From: JANMEB01 sp041745295
GTDB taxonomy: Bacteria > Planctomycetota > Planctomycetia > Pirellulales > Pirellulaceae
Length of the DNA: 64,000 bases
Direction: 5' to 3'
Assembly: GCA_041745295.1 (NCBI GenBank)
Contig: JBGTJE010000096.1
Span: 1 to 64,000, forward strand
This document shows positions 1 through 10,674 of the stretch, piece after piece. Position 1 is the stretch's first letter, and every line of letters begins with the position of its first letter. The notes under the pieces are model-generated. The model saw nothing but the letters and a program-made list of their open reading frames with translations. It had not been told where the DNA came from and searched no databases. A program made the translations under genes and the position numbers.

Positions 1-396
1 CTTGGACGCCTCGACCTCCTTGATGATGGCATCGAGGACCGCGCCGAGGTCCTGCTCGAGGACGACGTGGCTGAGGTTGATGAAGCGGATCGCTCCGTCC
101 AGCTTGGCAGCGTCGAAGAACGTGTACTGCTGCTGGTAGCGCAGCATCTTGATGGCCGGCTCGCCCAGCACGGTGAAGTACAGCGCCGGCCGCTCTGGGG
201 TGGCGTTGGCGAACATGATCTGATGCGCCAGCGTGGTCTTGCCGCAGCCGGGAGCGCCGGCGATGATATTGAAAGAGAATTCGGGCAGGCCGCCGCCAAG
301 GATTTCATCGAGGCCCGGCACGCCGGTGGGCAGTTGCCGAATGGTCACTCGGTTCTTGCCTTGACCATTTCCCTGATCTTTTCTGTTGACGCTCAT
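1..396 (-). CDS. KaiC/RAD55-like RecA-superfamily ATPase (N-terminal part; runs off the window)
   Basis: The minus strand read from an ATG at 394-396 gives 132 codons that continue beyond base 1. After about 16 polar residues comes the KaiC-type opening (TGVPGLDEILGGGLPE), then a Walker A motif AGAPGCGKTTLA around residues 45-56, followed by HQIMFANA and ALYFTVLGEP, the usual order in circadian-clock KaiC-like and RadA/RAD55-like ATPases. Such proteins bind ATP and in non-cyanobacteria usually sit beside histidine kinases as signalling ATPases; a clock role cannot be inferred. Only the first domain is visible, so one versus two KaiC domains is unknown. The small gene at 434-844 lies just upstream on the same strand, 37 bp away, so the two may be co-transcribed. 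Confidence 0.85.
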   Translation of the reverse strand, partial: MSVNRKDQGNGQGKNRVTIRQLPTGVPGLDEILGGGLPEFSFNIIAGAPGCGKTTLAHQIMFANATPERPALYFTVLGEPAIKMLRYQQQYTFFDAAKLDGAIRFINLSHVVLEQDLGAVLDAIIKEVEASK

Positions 397-433
397 CAAT
401 CAAGCTCCAATTTGAAGGCTATTCGCACATCGG

Positions 434-844
434 TTACGATTCGTACAGCGATGTGTCAGGCCAGGCCTCGCGCACCAGCCTCAACGTGAGGGGTTCGCCG
501 ATGAATGTCTCCAGCAGCCCGAGCAAATTGGCGGTGATCACGACTGCCGCTTTGGATCCACCATTATTGGCAACAACTTCGAGCGCTTCGCATCCATCCA
601 AAGAGCCGTCAGGCTTCAGCTTTACGTTTTCCAGAGAAGGGTCCTCCGCGCGAGCCAGAGCCAGTGCCCGCCGCAGAAGCGACTTGAAGCCGTCTGAACC
701 GGCGAATCGTGCCAGTGAGACTTGAAGCTTTTCGCAAACCCGCACTGCTTCATGTACGCGCGCAATTGTGGCGTCTTGGCTCGCTGTTTCCATAGCGACC
801 AATCGCCGGGCCAAGTCTCGAATAGATGCGGTGGGCATACCCAT
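434..844 (-). CDS. Uncharacterised ~136-aa protein upstream of the KaiC-like gene
   Basis: I do not recognise the family. The open frame extends to 1057, but the protein-like part begins near the ATG at 842-844 (MGMPTASIRDLARRL), and the upstream stretch carries a 13-bp tandem repeat and no plausible signal, so I place the start at 844 (another ATG lies at 838). The product has an amphipathic helical first half (RVHEAVRVCEKLQVSLARF) and a C-terminal half with KPDGSLDGCEALEVV and AAVVITANLLGLLETFIGE. No signal peptide or membrane segment is seen. It lies 37 bp before the KaiC-like gene, suggesting a shared transcript and possibly a signalling partner; that is inference only. Confidence 0.6.
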   Translation of the reverse strand: MGMPTASIRDLARRLVAMETASQDATIARVHEAVRVCEKLQVSLARFAGSDGFKSLLRRALALARAEDPSLENVKLKPDGSLDGCEALEVVANNGGSKAAVVITANLLGLLETFIGEPLTLRLVREAWPDTSLYES

Positions 845-954
845 TTCTAAGAGACCTTTGGAGTGACCGAGCACACCGACGGCCGAAGTTGATAAGTCGA
901 GGATTCGCGACCAAGTATTGCGCGAGCAGCCGAACGAAAATTGCAGAAGCGAAT

Positions 955-993
955 CTGCGAGACATGGCTGCGAGACATGGCTGCGAGACATGA
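955..993. repeat. 13-bp tandem repeat, three copies
   Basis: CTGCGAGACATGG occurs at 955-967 and 968-980 and, with a final A instead of G, at 981-993. It falls in the open frame upstream of the likely start of the 434-844 gene, so it is probably 5' leader rather than coding. Confidence 0.8.
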
Positions 994-1150
994 TAGCATG
1001 TTGCGCGGGTGATTCATAGCTACGGTTCAAGTGTGGAAACCCCAAATTGCAGCGCATTTATTAAGGTCCACTTAGCTTCGGACGAAATTATTAGTCGGCT
1101 GAAACGCTGAGTTCTTACTAAGCGAGGAATTGGAGAAATAAGGAACTTGC

Positions 1151-4100
1151 CTACGCCTTGGGTTCATATTTCACGGGGTTGCTCGAGTTTTCGAACTGAG
1201 CACGCGGCACCGAAATAACGAACTCGTGAATTCTGCCGTCCTCAACTAAGGGGATTGTTGGGCGGTCGTCGGTCGCGCGTCCGTTTGACTTTGTTGCGAT
1301 TGAGTCGTTGTTGACGGTAAACCTCCACGTGGTCCTTTGTCCCTGGATCGTGAATTTAAACTGCGGCCAGCCGTCGGGCAATCGTGCAGCGACTGAGACT
1401 TGATTCCGCTCGATCCGAATTCCCAACAGCGACTCGATGATCGCCTGGTACATCCAGCCGGCGGAGCCCGTGTACCAAGTCCAACCGCCGCGTCCCACGT
1501 GCGGGTCCACTCCATAAACGTCCGCCGACATGACGTACGGTTCGACTTGGTACGTTTGGATCCCGGCCGGGGAGGACGCGTGGGAAATCGGATGGATCAT
1601 TTTCAGAATGGCCAACGCCTGATTGACGTCCTTGGTCAAGCAAAAAGCCTGCATCAACCAGATGGCCGCGTGCGTATACTGACCGCCATTTTCGCGAATT
1701 CCCGGAAGGTAGCCTTGGATATAGCCTGGATCGAGGCCGCCGTTGTCGAAGGGCGGTGTGAGCAGCAGGACTAAGTTCTTATCGGGCAAAATCAACCGCT
1801 TCGATGCTTCGTGTAAAGCTTTTGAGACTCGATCGGGATCGGCTTCGGCAAACGCGGCCCAACTTTGTGCGATCGAATCGATCTGGCATTCAGAATTCTG
1901 CACCGACCCTAGAGCCTGGCCTTCGTCGGTATAGGCTCGGCGATACCATTGCCCATCCCATCCGTGGTTTTCCAACGCTGCACTCAACTGCTTGTGGATT
2001 TGATTGTAGGCCGCGGCGGTCGCCGCGTCGCCGCGGGCTTCCATCAAAGGGACAAACCGCTTGAGAATAACGACCAAGAACCAACCGACCCAAATGCTCT
2101 CGCCCTTGCCTTGGTCGCCTACGCGATTCATGCCGTCGTTCCAGTCGCCACAGCCCATCAGCGGAAGGCCATGCTGTCCAAGTTTCAGTCCATGATTGAT
2201 CGCCAGGATGCAGTGTTCGTACAACGAACCCAGTCGAGAGGAGATTGCTGGCGTTTCGTACCGCTCCTGTTCGTGAGCTTCCAGCGGATTGGATCGCAAG
2301 TACGAAATATTTTCGTCCAGAATTCCAACGTCACCTGTGACGTCAACGTATTTGGCGACGACATACGGCAACCACAGCAAATCATCGGAGAACCGCGTGC
2401 GGGTGCCTCGACCCGAGGGCGGATGCCACCAATGCTGCACGTCTCCTTCTTCAAACTGCCGCGCGGCGGCCCGGATCAGGTGTTCGCGCGCGAAGTCAGG
2501 CGTGCAGGTCAGCAATGCCATGACGTCCTGCAGTTGATCGCGAAAACCAAACGCTCCGCCCGATTGGTAAAACGCTGATCGACCCCACAACCGGCAACTG
2601 ATTACCTGATACAGCAACCAACGGTTGACCAACAGATTCAGCGCCTTGTCCGGAGTCTCCACTTGAACGGCGCCAAGTATCCGTTCCCATTCCGCGAGGC
2701 TGCGTTCGATTTCTTGATTCACCGCGTCGGGTGTCGAATATTTATTGAGCAGCCCGCGCACTGCGTCCAAATCCTGGCCAGCTCCGAGCAAAAAAATGAC
2801 TTCTACTTCCGCCATCGGATCTACGGTAATGTTTACGTGCAAAGCGCCACAGGGATCCCATCCCGCCCCGACTCGCCCGGAGAGTTCTTCCCATTGCAGC
2901 GCTTCGGGGGCGGATGGGGAACCATTTCGCCCGAGGAATTCGGCTCGATCCCCCGTCATTGTTCGGGCGTGCTCTAGCACTTGCAAGAAAGCGACCTGTG
3001 AAGCGTAATCTTGGTGATAGCCGTTGGAGGCCAACAGCGCCCCGGTTTCGCCGTCCGCGGCAGTCACGATATGCAGGCCAGTTTTTTCACGCGTATCACC
3101 CAAGACCCACTCGATGAAGTAAATCAGCGACAAGCGACGTTGTCTGGCCACTCGATTGCGAAGGCGAACGCGCACGAACTTAATGGGATCATTCTGTGCG
3201 ACAGAAATGTGGACTTCGTGTTCGAAACCGGCAACGATGTGATTGAATTGTGTATAGCCCTGGCCGTGATGGATCCAATAATCTCCAGCGTTGCGAAATA
3301 TTCCGGGAAATGGCGACCACGTGTTCCAGGCGTCGTCGTCGCGAATATAGAGTGCTTCGGCTGGGGTATCGGAAATCGGATCGTTGGCCCATGTTGTCAA
3401 TCGATTCTCACGACTATTCCCCGACCAGGTAAATCCACCGCCCGATTCGGTCACCAGGCAGCCAAAATTCGGATTCGCGATTACGTTGGACCAAGGCATC
3501 GGGGTCGTCGACCGTCCCGAGAGCAGGATTCGATATTCGCGACCCTGTTGGGCAAATCCACCCATCCCATTCCAAAACTCCAACTCGGTTATTAGTTGCA
3601 TTCGTCGCGCGATATCGATTTCGCCGGCATTGCGAATCACATTAGGATAGCCCGACGGAGATTGCGTGCGGGCTCGAACCCCCTGCGTAGCTCGCGCGAA
3701 CTTACCGTCACCCGTCCCCGAGGTATCCGGGCGAGTCCGAAATTGGCGCGAAAGGGACCCTTGGCTGCCGTGCAAAACGATCGACGCCACAGTCTCTAAC
3801 AGAGCCTTGTCGTCCTCCCCAATTTGCGAACTGCGAAGAACAAAAACGCCCGTTGATTTATCGTCGGAAATTCGAGGAAACTCATTGATCAACGTGGTCA
3901 ACTGTTCATGGAGCAAGTCAAAATAACTGCCTGGGTGATCGTTGAGCAATACGACGTCGGTCGCGAGCCCATGCGCTTGCCAATACTGCTGCGCGGCCAT
4001 GACGTCGCGCACCAAATACAACTGTTCCGGCTGGGTCAAATGCAGCAGCAGGAGCGGCCGATCACCCGAAATTCCGTGACGCCAAAGTCCAATCTGGCTC

Positions 4101-7100
4101 TGCTTATTTAGCGACAAAAGCTCAGGCCGCCCGCGATGGGCCGCGTCCGGGTAGAGAAGTGCGGATGCCATTCGCTGGTAAAGATGGGCTTGAGTCGGCG
4201 TCAAATGCATATGCCGAAGTTGAATTTGATTGTAGGCCCAGGCCAAATCAAAAGCCCGCTGAATGCTGCGCGGGTCGTGGTATTGTCGAGCTAACAACTC
4301 GGCTTCGTCGCGCGATTCGGCATACGCTGTTGCAAAACCGACGAGCGCGGTTTCATTTGGGGCGAGTCGCAACGTGCAGCGCAGCGCCATGACCGGATCA
4401 AGAACTGCTCCACTCGACCCGGACAGGCGCGAGCCGTCGCTCAACGCACACGGCGATCGTAGCGTTCGACCGCGACCGATAAATTTCTGGCGACTCGTCT
4501 CAAACTGAACGTCGTGCGTGAGATCATTTTCGATTGCCATCACGTGAATCGCCCAGGGGGGCGTGTGAGCGGCATCGCGCGGTCGACGCGAAACCAATAT
4601 TGCCGGCGGAGAGACCAGGAATTCGGTTTGCAAAAACAGCTTTTCGAACGCCGGGTGGGCTAGATCGGCCGCCCAACTTGCCAAGGCAACTTCGGCGCAA
4701 CTTGTGATCTCGATTTCGCAATCCAGGGAACTGTCGTTTGTGATTTTCAACGATCGCACTTCGGCATTGTTTTCCGGCGAAACGGCGACTTCCATACGCG
4801 TTTCGATATCGCCGTCACGCCGAAAATACTCCGCTTTGTCGATCGAGAACAATACCTCATATGCATCCGGAACAACGCATGTCGGTTGATATGCAGGCGA
4901 CCAAACCTTTCCGGAACGCATTTCGCGCACATAGAAAAACGATCCCCAATGGTCGCGCGTTGAGTCGGGCCGCCACCTCGTGATCGCAAGCTCACCATGC
5001 CGACAGAAGCCGCCACCGTTGCTCGTGAGCATCGTCGTGAGCCGGCCGTTCGACAAAAGGTGGGTCCGCGGCGAGCCGGTTGAAACGCCCGCAAAGCGGC
5101 GACTGACGAACTCAACTTCACTCGGACGCGTGGGAGTAACAACTAAATCGTCGGGATGCGGTGTGACGGACTGGACGTTGCTCGGAACCCGCTCTTGAAG
5201 CAATAGCTCCGTAGCGCGCACCAAGGGATGGTTGTGAAAGCGTCGCCGTAAGCTACCGTTCGCTAACGCATTGGCGAGGGCAAGCAAACTCATGCTTTGG
5301 TGATGCGACATCACGCATCGAACGACAATGGACCGAGCCCCCATGGGCATTCGACTTGGAGAGTAGTCCACGGCATCGTAGAAACCCCAAGGCCCCAACG
5401 CTTCCGCCTCGACCAGACGTCGTAAATTCTCGGTCGACGCCCTGGGTTCAATTTCCAGCGCCAGAAACGTGCTATAGGGAGAAACGACGAGGTCCTTTCC
5501 CAAACCCCTTTTAAGCCCCAAACCAGGAACGCCGAACGAGCGATACTGATATTCGGCATTCAATGACAGAGCGGCAAAGGCCGATTCGGAGATTCCCCAA
5601 GGGACACGCTGCTGACGACCGTACTCGCGTTGCCGGGCGACCGCACCGCGGCAACTCGCGTCCAGAAGCGAGCCCTCGTACCGCCGTTGGAAGAGGTTGG
5701 GCATGAGGTATTCGAACATCGTCCCGCCCCAGGAAAGCAACGAGGCGCGCCCGTTCGCCGACGTGAGCTGTCGTCCAAGTTGAAACCAGTGCCGTGTTTC
5801 CGCATGCCCTTTTCCAACCGCAAGAAAACTCGCGAGGCGGGCCTCGGAACAGAGCATGTCATAATGTCCTCGGTCGAGTTGCTTGTCTTCGAGGTTATAC
5901 CCAATCGAAAATAACCGACGCTGCGGATTGTAGAGAAATCGATAGTCCATTCCCGCGGAAATTGCTTCGTACCGTTCTGCCAAGCTCGTCATTCGCGCTT
6001 CGAGCTGATCCGCCGCGGTGGAGGCTTGGGAGAGCGAGCCTTGCAGTCGCTCGAGCCACTTCAGTGACTCGACTCGAAAATCACCGTCCAGTTTTTCCCA
6101 TGCCGAGCGAACGACCGCCAGCAACGGCGCGGCGTTCTCGTCCAGCTTCGCAATCCGGCTGACGCTGAGGTGCTCGATCAACGAAGTCCATAGGTCGTGC
6201 CAGCCATCGTTCAAGTTCGTTTCCGCTGTCGACCAAGGCAGCGAACTCGATTGACTTGGCGTTTTCCCGCGGTCGACCACTTCGGCTAGCACGTCGTGCC
6301 AAGCAAAAAGCAATCGGGCGTCCTTTCGGATCGATTCAATGTGATTGGCCAAATGGCGGATCTTAATCGTCGCCTCGTTAACTTCGTGGTTGTCGGATGA
6401 CTCCGTGGGAGAAATCAAGTCCGTGATCGCGGCGTATTGCATGGACGCTTGGCGCAATCGATGATGCCAATCGAGCAAGTCCTCGGGCTGGGACGAGAAT
6501 CGATCCTTCAGGGCGCGCAAAGCGCCGCGCAATCTATTGATGTCGGTGCTGTCGTCGCCGACACCATTCTGCAGGTGGGCCGCCAGCGAATCCTCAGCCA
6601 TTTCAATCGAGTCGACAATTCCTCGCCACACGCGCTCCCCCAGCACGTGCGCTGTCTTAAGATCTTCAATTCCTTGCCGCATCAACAAGCAACAGGCATC
6701 TAGATTTCCGCTGTCGACAGCGGAGATATAGCGGGGAAACAGCGGACGAAGTGAAACGGTGTCGTACCAATTCAAGTAGTGGCCGTTGAATCGATCGAGC
6801 TTCTCCCAGCTCGCCAAATTTTGCTCCCAAAGATCGATGAGACTGTGAACACCGATGTATCCGAAGTCGTGGGCCACCAAGCCCGATACCATAAACAGAC
6901 CTTGATTCGTCGGTGAAATTCGGTGAGCGATTTTGGGCGTTGGAATCTCTTGAGCGTTATCGGGTGGCAGCCAATTATCGTCCGCCCCAACAAAGGTTTC
7001 GAAAAACGCCCACGTTCGTCGGCCCATGCGACGAAGAAAACGCCTGTCATCGTCTGTGAAATCCGCCGTATGTCTTGGCAGCGGCCGATTGATCCAATTG

Positions 7101-10033
7101 CGGAACAACGGACTTGCAAGCCAAGCCAGCAACCACGGCAATGCCGCTAACCAACTGAGAAATGGAATGACCAAAGCAACTCCACCGGCAACGAGACATG
7201 GCCAAAGCAACCTTAACGAAGGCCGCGAGTTACGGCGATTTAACCTCCGCTCGGTTGCCGCCGCCGTTTCCCACTCCAACATTTTGCGGCGCGAGATCAT
7301 TTGGCGCCATAAGGTCCGGGCGATCGCGTCGATCATAAGGAATGCGCGATGGGGCAAGATGGCCATTGCAAAAATGCTTTGGACTATGCCGCGCGTGATT
7401 TCGCCGATGACCGACTTGAAGTGAATCCGCCAATCCACTTTGCGCGGGACAAATCGGAATACGCGCGGGAATTGAGATAGCAAGGGAAATGCCAGGACCG
7501 CGAATCCGAGTAAGGACCATGGCCAGGCATTCGGAGGCAGGATGAACCAACTTCCGAGTAGCAAGGCCAACAGCGTGGCCGGAACAAGACTGCGCCGCAA
7601 GTTGTCAAATATCTTCCACCTTGAAAGCATTGACAGCGGGTTACTTCGAACCCCTGATCTCGACGGCACCTTGGGAAGTAGCCATGGCAAAAGCTGCCAG
7701 TCGCCTCGAACCCAGCGATGCTGACGCCGGGCGTCAGCCTCATATCGTGCAGGAAATCCGTCGGTTAGTTCGATGTCGCTTACCAGCGCCGCGCGCACAT
7801 GGCAGCCTTCGATCAAGTCGTGGCTGAGAATCTGATTGTCGGGAAATGTTCCTTCCAGGACGCGAGCCAACGTCCGTACATCGTAAATTCCCTTCCCCGT
7901 AAAACTTCCTTCTCCAAAGAGATCTTGATAAACGTCCGATGCACTTGTGACGTAGGGGTCGATGCCGGGACTGTTGGCGAAAATTCGCGAATACCATGAT
8001 CGATTCGAGTCAGACAAACGAATGTTGACTCGCGGCTGTAAGACTCCGTAGCCGGCGACGACGCGCCCCGTGTCGGCTTCTACGCGCGGACTATTCAGCG
8101 GATGACCCAACGCACCGATCAACTTCGTCGCCGTGCCATTGGGAAGAAAGGTGTCGGCATCGAGCGTAATGACGAACCGCACCGCCGGCTGCTGACGGTC
8201 AAGCCAGAACCAATCGGTCTCGCCTTCGAAAACGACGAAGGACGTTTTTTGCGAGCCCAGCAGCCACTGATTAAACTCCATCAGTTTCCCACGCTTGCGC
8301 TCCCAACCCATCCAACACTCGTCCACCGAGTTCCATTGCCGCGATCGATGAAAGAGCAGGAAGGGACTTCCGTCAGACGCATATCGCAAATTCAACTGGC
8401 GCACTCCGCGGATGGCGCGATTCAACAGCTCGTCGTCATCGGTCCGACTGGCGCCCGCGTGATCGACGAAATCGGTTAACAAGGCAAATCGAATCGCGGA
8501 CTCCGGGTTGGAAAGAAAATGGATCTCCAGATTGGACAGCAGCTGGTCGACTTCGCGCGGGCTGGTTAGCAGGCAGGGAACTGCGACGACGGTTTTGAAG
8601 TGATCTGGAACGCCTTTGGAGAAGTCCAATTTGGGAAGCAGGCGAGGGGGAATGCAGGTGGTAACCATCAGGTTCGTGATGAGAACGGCGAGCTCACTCA
8701 CCGGGATAACGGCACAGAGCGTCAAGAAGATTGTCGAAGCAACGTTGGCCCCGGAACTCGAGGCCAGAGCCATGACCAAACACAACCCCAATGCCGTTAA
8801 GACGACAAGCGAACCGAAATAGGTCCAATTGGGATGACTGCAGGCCACGCGCAGTATTTTTTCGCGGAGTGGCAGCGCATAGCCCACCCGGCTTTCCAAG
8901 TCGGCTTGGCCGGGGAGTTGCAGCCAATAGCCGACATGCGTCCTTACCATTTCTCCGTCGCCGCCAACATCCCGGGAATGAGCGAGCTCGCAGGCGGCCT
9001 TTGCCACATCAATGTCGCTGAAGGCGCTTCGTTTGGCAATTTCCTCGACCACGTGCCGGTACCGGTCGCGGGATTCGATGTCCAGGTGGGAATAGATTTC
9101 CGCGGGGTCCGCCCGGAGCGCGGCTTCAACCAAACTATTTCGTTCAAAGAATACGATCCAGTCGAGCGACGAAATGAGTCGCATGCTGGTGATGATATTG
9201 GCCACCGTGATTTGGTTGCTCGCGCGGCGCTGATGCTCCCGATGGACAACTTCGGATATGGTGAGACCGTGTTTTTCCATCCGATGCGAAAGCTCAACTA
9301 ATCCAGCGGCGTGGGTCGCCCCGGGCTCTTGAAATTTCTCGATCAACTCGGGTGTCAGCGCGCAGACCCGTTCCATCGGAAGTGGATCGACATTGAGACT
9401 TCGGTGGACCTGCCAGTGCTCGTGCAGCTGGACTGCCCACGCTTCGCATTTTCGCGTGTGCATGATTTGGGAGCAGGTCGCGCATAAATTCTCGATCAGC
9501 GCTAAGCGCAGCATGATCGGCACTGCCCACAATTCGCCGATGGACAATGGCGCAACAATTTGAAACTCACCAATAAACCGATGCAGCGATTCCTCGTCGA
9601 TCGCACCGTCAGTATGGGCGACCAATTCACGACCGATTGCTCGGACGCGGGGCGTCCCGTTCGCAAGTTTGGGCAACTGTCGCTCGTAACCAGGCGGAAG
9701 GTCATCCGCAATTTCGCGCAACTGGTCTTCGATCACAAAGAAGTTGTCCAAGATCCACTCGGCGCCGCTCGAGATGGGCACTCCGCCGCGTACATCCGAA
9801 GCTAAATCTTCATAAACCCCTAGCAAATACCCCTTGAGCTCGCGAACGGTTGAGAGCAACGATTTAGTTCTTGGCGGTCGAGCCGAAACGCTCAACGACT
9901 CGGCCAACTCACGGGAGATCACCGAAAGCTGTTCGATGCTCTTGGGTTCCCGAGACAACGCCCAAATACCGCTCGAACGATTGCGATCCTTGTCGTTTGA
10001 GAAGAGATCCGTATCCGTACATTCCGTGGGCAT
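1151..10033 (-). CDS. ndvB: Cyclic beta-1,2-glucan synthase (GT84 + glycoamylase-like + GH94)
   Basis: A 2,960-residue inner-membrane enzyme of the NdvB/ChvB/Cgs family (family members are about 2,800 residues). The family makes periplasmic cyclic beta-1,2-glucan from UDP-glucose. Seen in order: a cytoplasmic N-terminal region; membrane segments around residues 410-470; a GT84 glycosyltransferase domain with LDADTFLP (D625 and D627, the DxD type) and later ARRQHRWVRGDWQ; further membrane segments around 820-1000; a glycoamylase-like region (HYLNWYDTVSLRPL); and a C-terminal GH94 phosphorylase module with GDWNDGMN, whose second Asp (about D2633) aligns with the GH94 catalytic acid. I chose the ATG at 10031-10033; an in-frame TTG at 10054 is the alternative, and neither has a clear Shine-Dalgarno. 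In the family the GH94 part controls chain length. It stands alone, with no glucan-exporter gene (NdvA type) beside it. Confidence 0.93.
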   Translation of the reverse strand: MPTECTDTDLFSNDKDRNRSSGIWALSREPKSIEQLSVISRELAESLSVSARPPRTKSLLSTVRELKGYLLGVYEDLASDVRGGVPISSGAEWILDNFFVIEDQLREIADDLPPGYERQLPKLANGTPRVRAIGRELVAHTDGAIDEESLHRFIGEFQIVAPLSIGELWAVPIMLRLALIENLCATCSQIMHTRKCEAWAVQLHEHWQVHRSLNVDPLPMERVCALTPELIEKFQEPGATHAAGLVELSHRMEKHGLTISEVVHREHQRRASNQITVANIITSMRLISSLDWIVFFERNSLVEAALRADPAEIYSHLDIESRDRYRHVVEEIAKRSAFSDIDVAKAACELAHSRDVGGDGEMVRTHVGYWLQLPGQADLESRVGYALPLREKILRVACSHPNWTYFGSLVVLTALGLCLVMALASSSGANVASTIFLTLCAVIPVSELAVLITNLMVTTCIPPRLLPKLDFSKGVPDHFKTVVAVPCLLTSPREVDQLLSNLEIHFLSNPESAIRFALLTDFVDHAGASRTDDDELLNRAIRGVRQLNLRYASDGSPFLLFHRSRQWNSVDECWMGWERKRGKLMEFNQWLLGSQKTSFVVFEGETDWFWLDRQQPAVRFVITLDADTFLPNGTATKLIGALGHPLNSPRVEADTGRVVAGYGVLQPRVNIRLSDSNRSWYSRIFANSPGIDPYVTSASDVYQDLFGEGSFTGKGIYDVRTLARVLEGTFPDNQILSHDLIEGCHVRAALVSDIELTDGFPARYEADARRQHRWVRGDWQLLPWLLPKVPSRSGVRSNPLSMLSRWKIFDNLRRSLVPATLLALLLGSWFILPPNAWPWSLLGFAVLAFPLLSQFPRVFRFVPRKVDWRIHFKSVIGEITRGIVQSIFAMAILPHRAFLMIDAIARTLWRQMISRRKMLEWETAAATERRLNRRNSRPSLRLLWPCLVAGGVALVIPFLSWLAALPWLLAWLASPLFRNWINRPLPRHTADFTDDDRRFLRRMGRRTWAFFETFVGADDNWLPPDNAQEIPTPKIAHRISPTNQGLFMVSGLVAHDFGYIGVHSLIDLWEQNLASWEKLDRFNGHYLNWYDTVSLRPLFPRYISAVDSGNLDACCLLMRQGIEDLKTAHVLGERVWRGIVDSIEMAEDSLAAHLQNGVGDDSTDINRLRGALRALKDRFSSQPEDLLDWHHRLRQASMQYAAITDLISPTESSDNHEVNEATIKIRHLANHIESIRKDARLLFAWHDVLAEVVDRGKTPSQSSSLPWSTAETNLNDGWHDLWTSLIEHLSVSRIAKLDENAAPLLAVVRSAWEKLDGDFRVESLKWLERLQGSLSQASTAADQLEARMTSLAERYEAISAGMDYRFLYNPQRRLFSIGYNLEDKQLDRGHYDMLCSEARLASFLAVGKGHAETRHWFQLGRQLTSANGRASLLSWGGTMFEYLMPNLFQRRYEGSLLDASCRGAVARQREYGRQQRVPWGISESAFAALSLNAEYQYRSFGVPGLGLKRGLGKDLVVSPYSTFLALEIEPRASTENLRRLVEAEALGPWGFYDAVDYSPSRMPMGARSIVVRCVMSHHQSMSLLALANALANGSLRRRFHNHPLVRATELLLQERVPSNVQSVTPHPDDLVVTPTRPSEVEFVSRRFAGVSTGSPRTHLLSNGRLTTMLTSNGGGFCRHGELAITRWRPDSTRDHWGSFFYVREMRSGKVWSPAYQPTCVVPDAYEVLFSIDKAEYFRRDGDIETRMEVAVSPENNAEVRSLKITNDSSLDCEIEITSCAEVALASWAADLAHPAFEKLFLQTEFLVSPPAILVSRRPRDAAHTPPWAIHVMAIENDLTHDVQFETSRQKFIGRGRTLRSPCALSDGSRLSGSSGAVLDPVMALRCTLRLAPNETALVGFATAYAESRDEAELLARQYHDPRSIQRAFDLAWAYNQIQLRHMHLTPTQAHLYQRMASALLYPDAAHRGRPELLSLNKQSQIGLWRHGISGDRPLLLLHLTQPEQLYLVRDVMAAQQYWQAHGLATDVVLLNDHPGSYFDLLHEQLTTLINEFPRISDDKSTGVFVLRSSQIGEDDKALLETVASIVLHGSQGSLSRQFRTRPDTSGTGDGKFARATQGVRARTQSPSGYPNVIRNAGEIDIARRMQLITELEFWNGMGGFAQQGREYRILLSGRSTTPMPWSNVIANPNFGCLVTESGGGFTWSGNSRENRLTTWANDPISDTPAEALYIRDDDAWNTWSPFPGIFRNAGDYWIHHGQGYTQFNHIVAGFEHEVHISVAQNDPIKFVRVRLRNRVARQRRLSLIYFIEWVLGDTREKTGLHIVTAADGETGALLASNGYHQDYASQVAFLQVLEHARTMTGDRAEFLGRNGSPSAPEALQWEELSGRVGAGWDPCGALHVNITVDPMAEVEVIFLLGAGQDLDAVRGLLNKYSTPDAVNQEIERSLAEWERILGAVQVETPDKALNLLVNRWLLYQVISCRLWGRSAFYQSGGAFGFRDQLQDVMALLTCTPDFAREHLIRAAARQFEEGDVQHWWHPPSGRGTRTRFSDDLLWLPYVVAKYVDVTGDVGILDENISYLRSNPLEAHEQERYETPAISSRLGSLYEHCILAINHGLKLGQHGLPLMGCGDWNDGMNRVGDQGKGESIWVGWFLVVILKRFVPLMEARGDAATAAAYNQIHKQLSAALENHGWDGQWYRRAYTDEGQALGSVQNSECQIDSIAQSWAAFAEADPDRVSKALHEASKRLILPDKNLVLLLTPPFDNGGLDPGYIQGYLPGIRENGGQYTHAAIWLMQAFCLTKDVNQALAILKMIHPISHASSPAGIQTYQVEPYVMSADVYGVDPHVGRGGWTWYTGSAGWMYQAIIESLLGIRIERNQVSVAARLPDGWPQFKFTIQGQRTTWRFTVNNDSIATKSNGRATDDRPTIPLVEDGRIHEFVISVPRAQFENSSNPVKYEPKA

Positions 10034-10151
10034 TTCACGACGTCTCGAGACCAAACAAACTCAAAGATGCCAGCAGAGGACCCCAGCTCGCGACGAAACG
10101 TCAACCCCCTGCATTCAAGACGGCACGAAATTTACGCTCGCGGCGAATTGA

Positions 10152-10367
10152 TCACTGCGATTTGGCCATACGAGAGCGCGTGCGTACTAGGTCAAACGAG
10201 AGGGTCGGGCCGCGTTCGAGAGCCTTGCCCAGCCTCAGCTCGACCACTTGAGCTGGCCGTAAATGACTACGCGTATCGACGATCAAGGATTCCTCGTTGT
10301 CAAAATCATTTTCGAATCGGGGTTCGTCGACCGCATATCGATTTCGCAAATCACTCAAGTTGGGCAT
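10152..10367 (-). CDS. Small hypothetical protein (71 aa)
   Basis: Hydrophilic product starting MPNLSDLRNRY with an acidic middle (EPRFENDFDNEE) and a basic C-terminus. The ATG at 10365-10367 is preceded by GGAG at 8 nt spacing, which is the main support for it being real; an in-frame GTG lies three codons upstream. No known family is recognised and there is no membrane segment. It is divergent from the sigma-54-driven small gene at 10742 and lies behind the glucan synthase start. Confidence 0.42.
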   Translation of the reverse strand: MPNLSDLRNRYAVDEPRFENDFDNEESLIVDTRSHLRPAQVVELRLGKALERGPTLSFDLVRTRSRMAKSQ

Positions 10368-10674
10368 GGAACGCACTCCATTGTTCGAAAAGAAAAGGTC
10401 TTCGGTGTCGATAGTGCATATTTCATGCCGCCGAAACGACCGGTCAAGGCGCTAACGAGCGCCGCATCCATCTCGCCAAATTCGCGAATACAAGCGTATT
10501 CGCCAAGGCTTCGCGTTGGCGACCGACGGTAGGTCAATGGACGACTGCATCCGCGGCGTTTGTGTGGTTGAACTGCGACCAAGTTGGTCGGCTTCGTTTC
10601 AAGGCGCCGTCCGAGCTAATGCCTGTGTAACCGGTCATAACTTGCCACTCACGCAATTGACGTCGCAAAATTGT

